In this document: piece after piece, positions 43,170 to 44,729 of the stretch
Layout: every line of letters starts with the position of its first letter
Position numbering within the stretch: position 1 is the first letter of the stretch
Source of the DNA: Acidobacteriota bacterium
GTDB lineage: Bacteria; Acidobacteriota; Terriglobia; Acidiferrales; UBA7541
Reading direction: 5' to 3'
NCBI GenBank assembly: GCA_003224085.1
Contig: QHYK01000105.1
Location: 1 to 44,729, forward strand
DNA length: 44,729 bases
Program-made: the position numbers and the translations under genes
Notes under the pieces: generated by a model
What the model saw: only the letters and a program-made list of their open reading frames with translations
The model's database searches: none
What the model was told of the DNA's origin: nothing

Positions 43170-44396
43170 ATGATCACCTTGCAAAAAAACCGCTATGAAG
43201 CCTTGGAGTTCATCGGCTCCGGAACTACGAGCCGTGTGGAACGGGCGCGCGACAATGTCATCGGCCGCACCGTGGCCCTGAAGACCTTCATCCACAGTTT
43301 TGGTGAAGACCTGGAAGAGCTGTTCCTGCGCGAGGCGCAACTGGTGGGCCAGCTTTCGCATCCCGCCATCGTGCAACTCTTCGACGTAGGCATCAATCGA
43401 GAAGGAATGCCTTTCCTGGTCATGGAATACATCGCCGGGAAGACTTTGGAAGACTACCTGGAATCTTCCCACCTGACCGTGCAACGGGCTTGTGCCTGGG
43501 CCGCGGACCTGGCTCGCGCGCTAGCGCTGGCCCACCGCACGGGAATGATCCACGGCGACATTAAACCCGGGAACATATTCGTGACGCCGGAAGAGAAAGT
43601 GAAGCTGGGCGACTTCGGCATCGCCCGGCTTGCAACACAGACTTCTCCGGCTTCCGGCTCCGAACCCGTTAAGGGCACGCCGGCATACCTGGCGCCAGAG
43701 CAGATGCTGGGCGCATCGCAGGACCAGCGCTCCGACCAATTTTCCTTCGGGATCGTGTTTTATCAACTGCTGACCGGTACCCGGCCGTTTGCAGGAGATT
43801 CCGTCGGCGCGGTGTGCTCAGAAATTTTGTATACGGAGCCACCGGCGCCGTCGAAACGCAATCCCGCGGTGCCAAAGGAGCTCGATCGCGTGGTCGCCCG
43901 GTGCCTGGCTAAAAATCCGCTGGAGCGATTCGATTCTTTCCAGCAACTCGTAACTTTTCTTTATCCCTATACGCGCTCGCGGCCGCGGCTCCCTGCCTTG
44001 ACCGCGGCAAAACGCTCGTGGTGGATGCAGCCGTCAAAACACCGCGACGTTTGGATGGCGGCGGCGGCCGGTATTTTCCTCGTGGCTTTTCTTCAGCTTC
44101 CGACCGCGCTGCGTGCGCGGTTTGGAAATCCCCCGCCTCCACCCCGCTTGTACTATCGGCCTGGAGTGCCGTATGAAGCGTTTAGCTATACCAAGCAAAG
44201 GGCAGAGGGGGAACCGCAGACTGACGCTCCAGACCAAGCACCGAGACAAACGGGGAAGAAAGAATCACCCGCACCTGCAATCCATGTACAGAAAATCGCG
44301 CTGGCTTCGCTCAATCGCCCTAACGATTCTTTAAGTTCAGGGTCAAGACCCATACGGGGGCGCGCTCCACGTCTCCCCGATTCCCACTCCGAATAA
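43170..44396 (+). CDS. Ser/Thr protein kinase (Hanks type), membrane-anchored
   Basis: 408 residues; its ATG follows the TAA of the preceding kinase with no gap. Motifs sit at the same residue numbers as in the neighbour: IGSGTTSRV, Lys38, HGDIKPGN (128-135), DFG 148-150 and GTPAYLAPEQ, with the same HGD variation. A membrane segment lies at about 294-313 (DVWMAAAAGIFLVAFLQLPT), followed by a Pro-rich extracytoplasmic tail of about 90 residues without a known domain. The pair is a tandem duplication in which this copy gained (or the other lost) the membrane anchor. Confidence 0.93.
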   Translation: MITLQKNRYEALEFIGSGTTSRVERARDNVIGRTVALKTFIHSFGEDLEELFLREAQLVGQLSHPAIVQLFDVGINREGMPFLVMEYIAGKTLEDYLESSHLTVQRACAWAADLARALALAHRTGMIHGDIKPGNIFVTPEEKVKLGDFGIARLATQTSPASGSEPVKGTPAYLAPEQMLGASQDQRSDQFSFGIVFYQLLTGTRPFAGDSVGAVCSEILYTEPPAPSKRNPAVPKELDRVVARCLAKNPLERFDSFQQLVTFLYPYTRSRPRLPALTAAKRSWWMQPSKHRDVWMAAAAGIFLVAFLQLPTALRARFGNPPPPPRLYYRPGVPYEAFSYTKQRAEGEPQTDAPDQAPRQTGKKESPAPAIHVQKIALASLNRPNDSLSSGSRPIRGRAPRLPDSHSE

Positions 44397-44468
44397 GTGA
44401 CGAGAGTCTGGTTTCAGAATTCTTTGAACAACAAAAACGATCGGAGTGAAAAGAAGAGCCTGTATGCC

Positions 44469-44729
44469 TTATTCGTAGCGCAACGCTTCCACGGGATGGA
44501 GCTTTGAGGCTTTCATTGCCGGCCACACGCCAAACACGAGTCCTACGGTAACGCTCACCACGTCTCCCGTTACGGCAGCCCACAGGGGCACCCGGCTCCG
44601 CCAATGTAACGTGAACTTGACCAGCAACACCAAGGCATTTACAAGGATGAGCGCCAGAACGCCCCCGGCCCCCGTGAGCGTCATGGCTTCCAGCAAGAAC
44701 TGCCAGGTAATATCGCTGCTTTTTGCGCC
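44469..44729 (-). CDS. MacB/FtsX-family ABC permease, C-terminal fragment (cut by window end)
   Basis: The frame is open to the window edge: GAKSSDITWQFLLEAMTLTG at the edge, then hydrophobic stretches and VTVGLVFGVWPAMKASKLHP ending in VEALRYE. The 'G.WPA.KAS.L.PVEALRYE' ending is the signature C-terminus of MacB/LolC-type permeases. The rest of the gene lies beyond the window. It is convergent with the kinase gene, with about 70 bases between. Confidence 0.9.
   Translation of the reverse strand, partial: GAKSSDITWQFLLEAMTLTGAGGVLALILVNALVLLVKFTLHWRSRVPLWAAVTGDVVSVTVGLVFGVWPAMKASKLHPVEALRYE

Noticed and set aside
1-44729. CRISPR arrays, rRNA and tRNA genes, prophage
   Set aside because: No regularly spaced direct repeats, no recognisable rRNA segments, no tRNA cloverleaf and no phage structural genes were noticed when reading through.

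Overview
The window looks like a piece of an Acidobacteriota (Terriglobia-like) chromosome. The evidence is GC-rich DNA, a Gram-negative outer-membrane gene (lpxC), a B12-dependent ribonucleotide reductase as the only RNR seen, many short secreted proteins of unknown function, pilin-like sequence, Hanks-type kinases, and an M56 peptidase carrying 28-residue tandem repeats of a kind I associate with this phylum. The assignment is inference. No rRNA, tRNA or CRISPR array is seen. A near-perfect parS site at 7925-7940 hints that the window lies in the origin-proximal part of a chromosome.

Layout. 1-1377: tail of an IS630-type transposase, a non-coding stretch, and a Phd/VapB-PIN toxin-antitoxin pair. 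1525-3975 (-): ABC exporter (ATPase, permease) followed by purN. 4180-9784 (-): four exported or membrane genes (NHL-repeat protein, cupin, HupE/UreJ-like protein, and a large secreted protein ending in a pilin-like domain). 10098-13054 (+): M28 peptidase and an unknown secreted protein. 13146-14828: a VOC protein divergent from a helix-hairpin-helix protein and a PadR regulator, with a twin-palindrome operator between them. 14915-24336 (-): lpxC, glmU, purQ, purL, purF, lepB, purM, several of them overlapping. 24590-29405: an S41 protease homologue that seems to lack its catalytic dyad, a YibQ-type polysaccharide deacetylase, a CPBP protease, a DUF1223 protein and a CGNR zinc-finger regulator. 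29432-32259: an M48 protease and two small exported proteins. 32484-35822 (-): BlaI-like repressor, BlaR1-like M56 protein and a secreted protein; the last two share the same tandem repeat. 35943-38005: an SPFH protein, a candidate structured RNA, a zinc-ribbon protein and a small conserved-looking protein. 38087-41289 (-): nrdJ with a long leader containing an intrinsic terminator. 41426-44396 (+): exported dual-specificity-type phosphatase and two tandem Ser/Thr kinases. 44469-44729 (-): end of a MacB/FtsX-type permease.

How the genes work together. The lpxC-to-purM block combines envelope synthesis (lipid A, UDP-GlcNAc), protein export (signal peptidase I) and purine synthesis in one direction of transcription. 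The block at 32484-35873 is the best candidate for an undescribed system: a BlaI/BlaR1-type sensor in which the beta-lactam-binding domain is replaced by an array of about 28-residue repeats, next to an exported protein built from the same repeat, all behind a double BlaI-like operator. Start sites were adjusted from the longest reading frame wherever a ribosome-binding site, overlap or signal peptide favoured an internal start.
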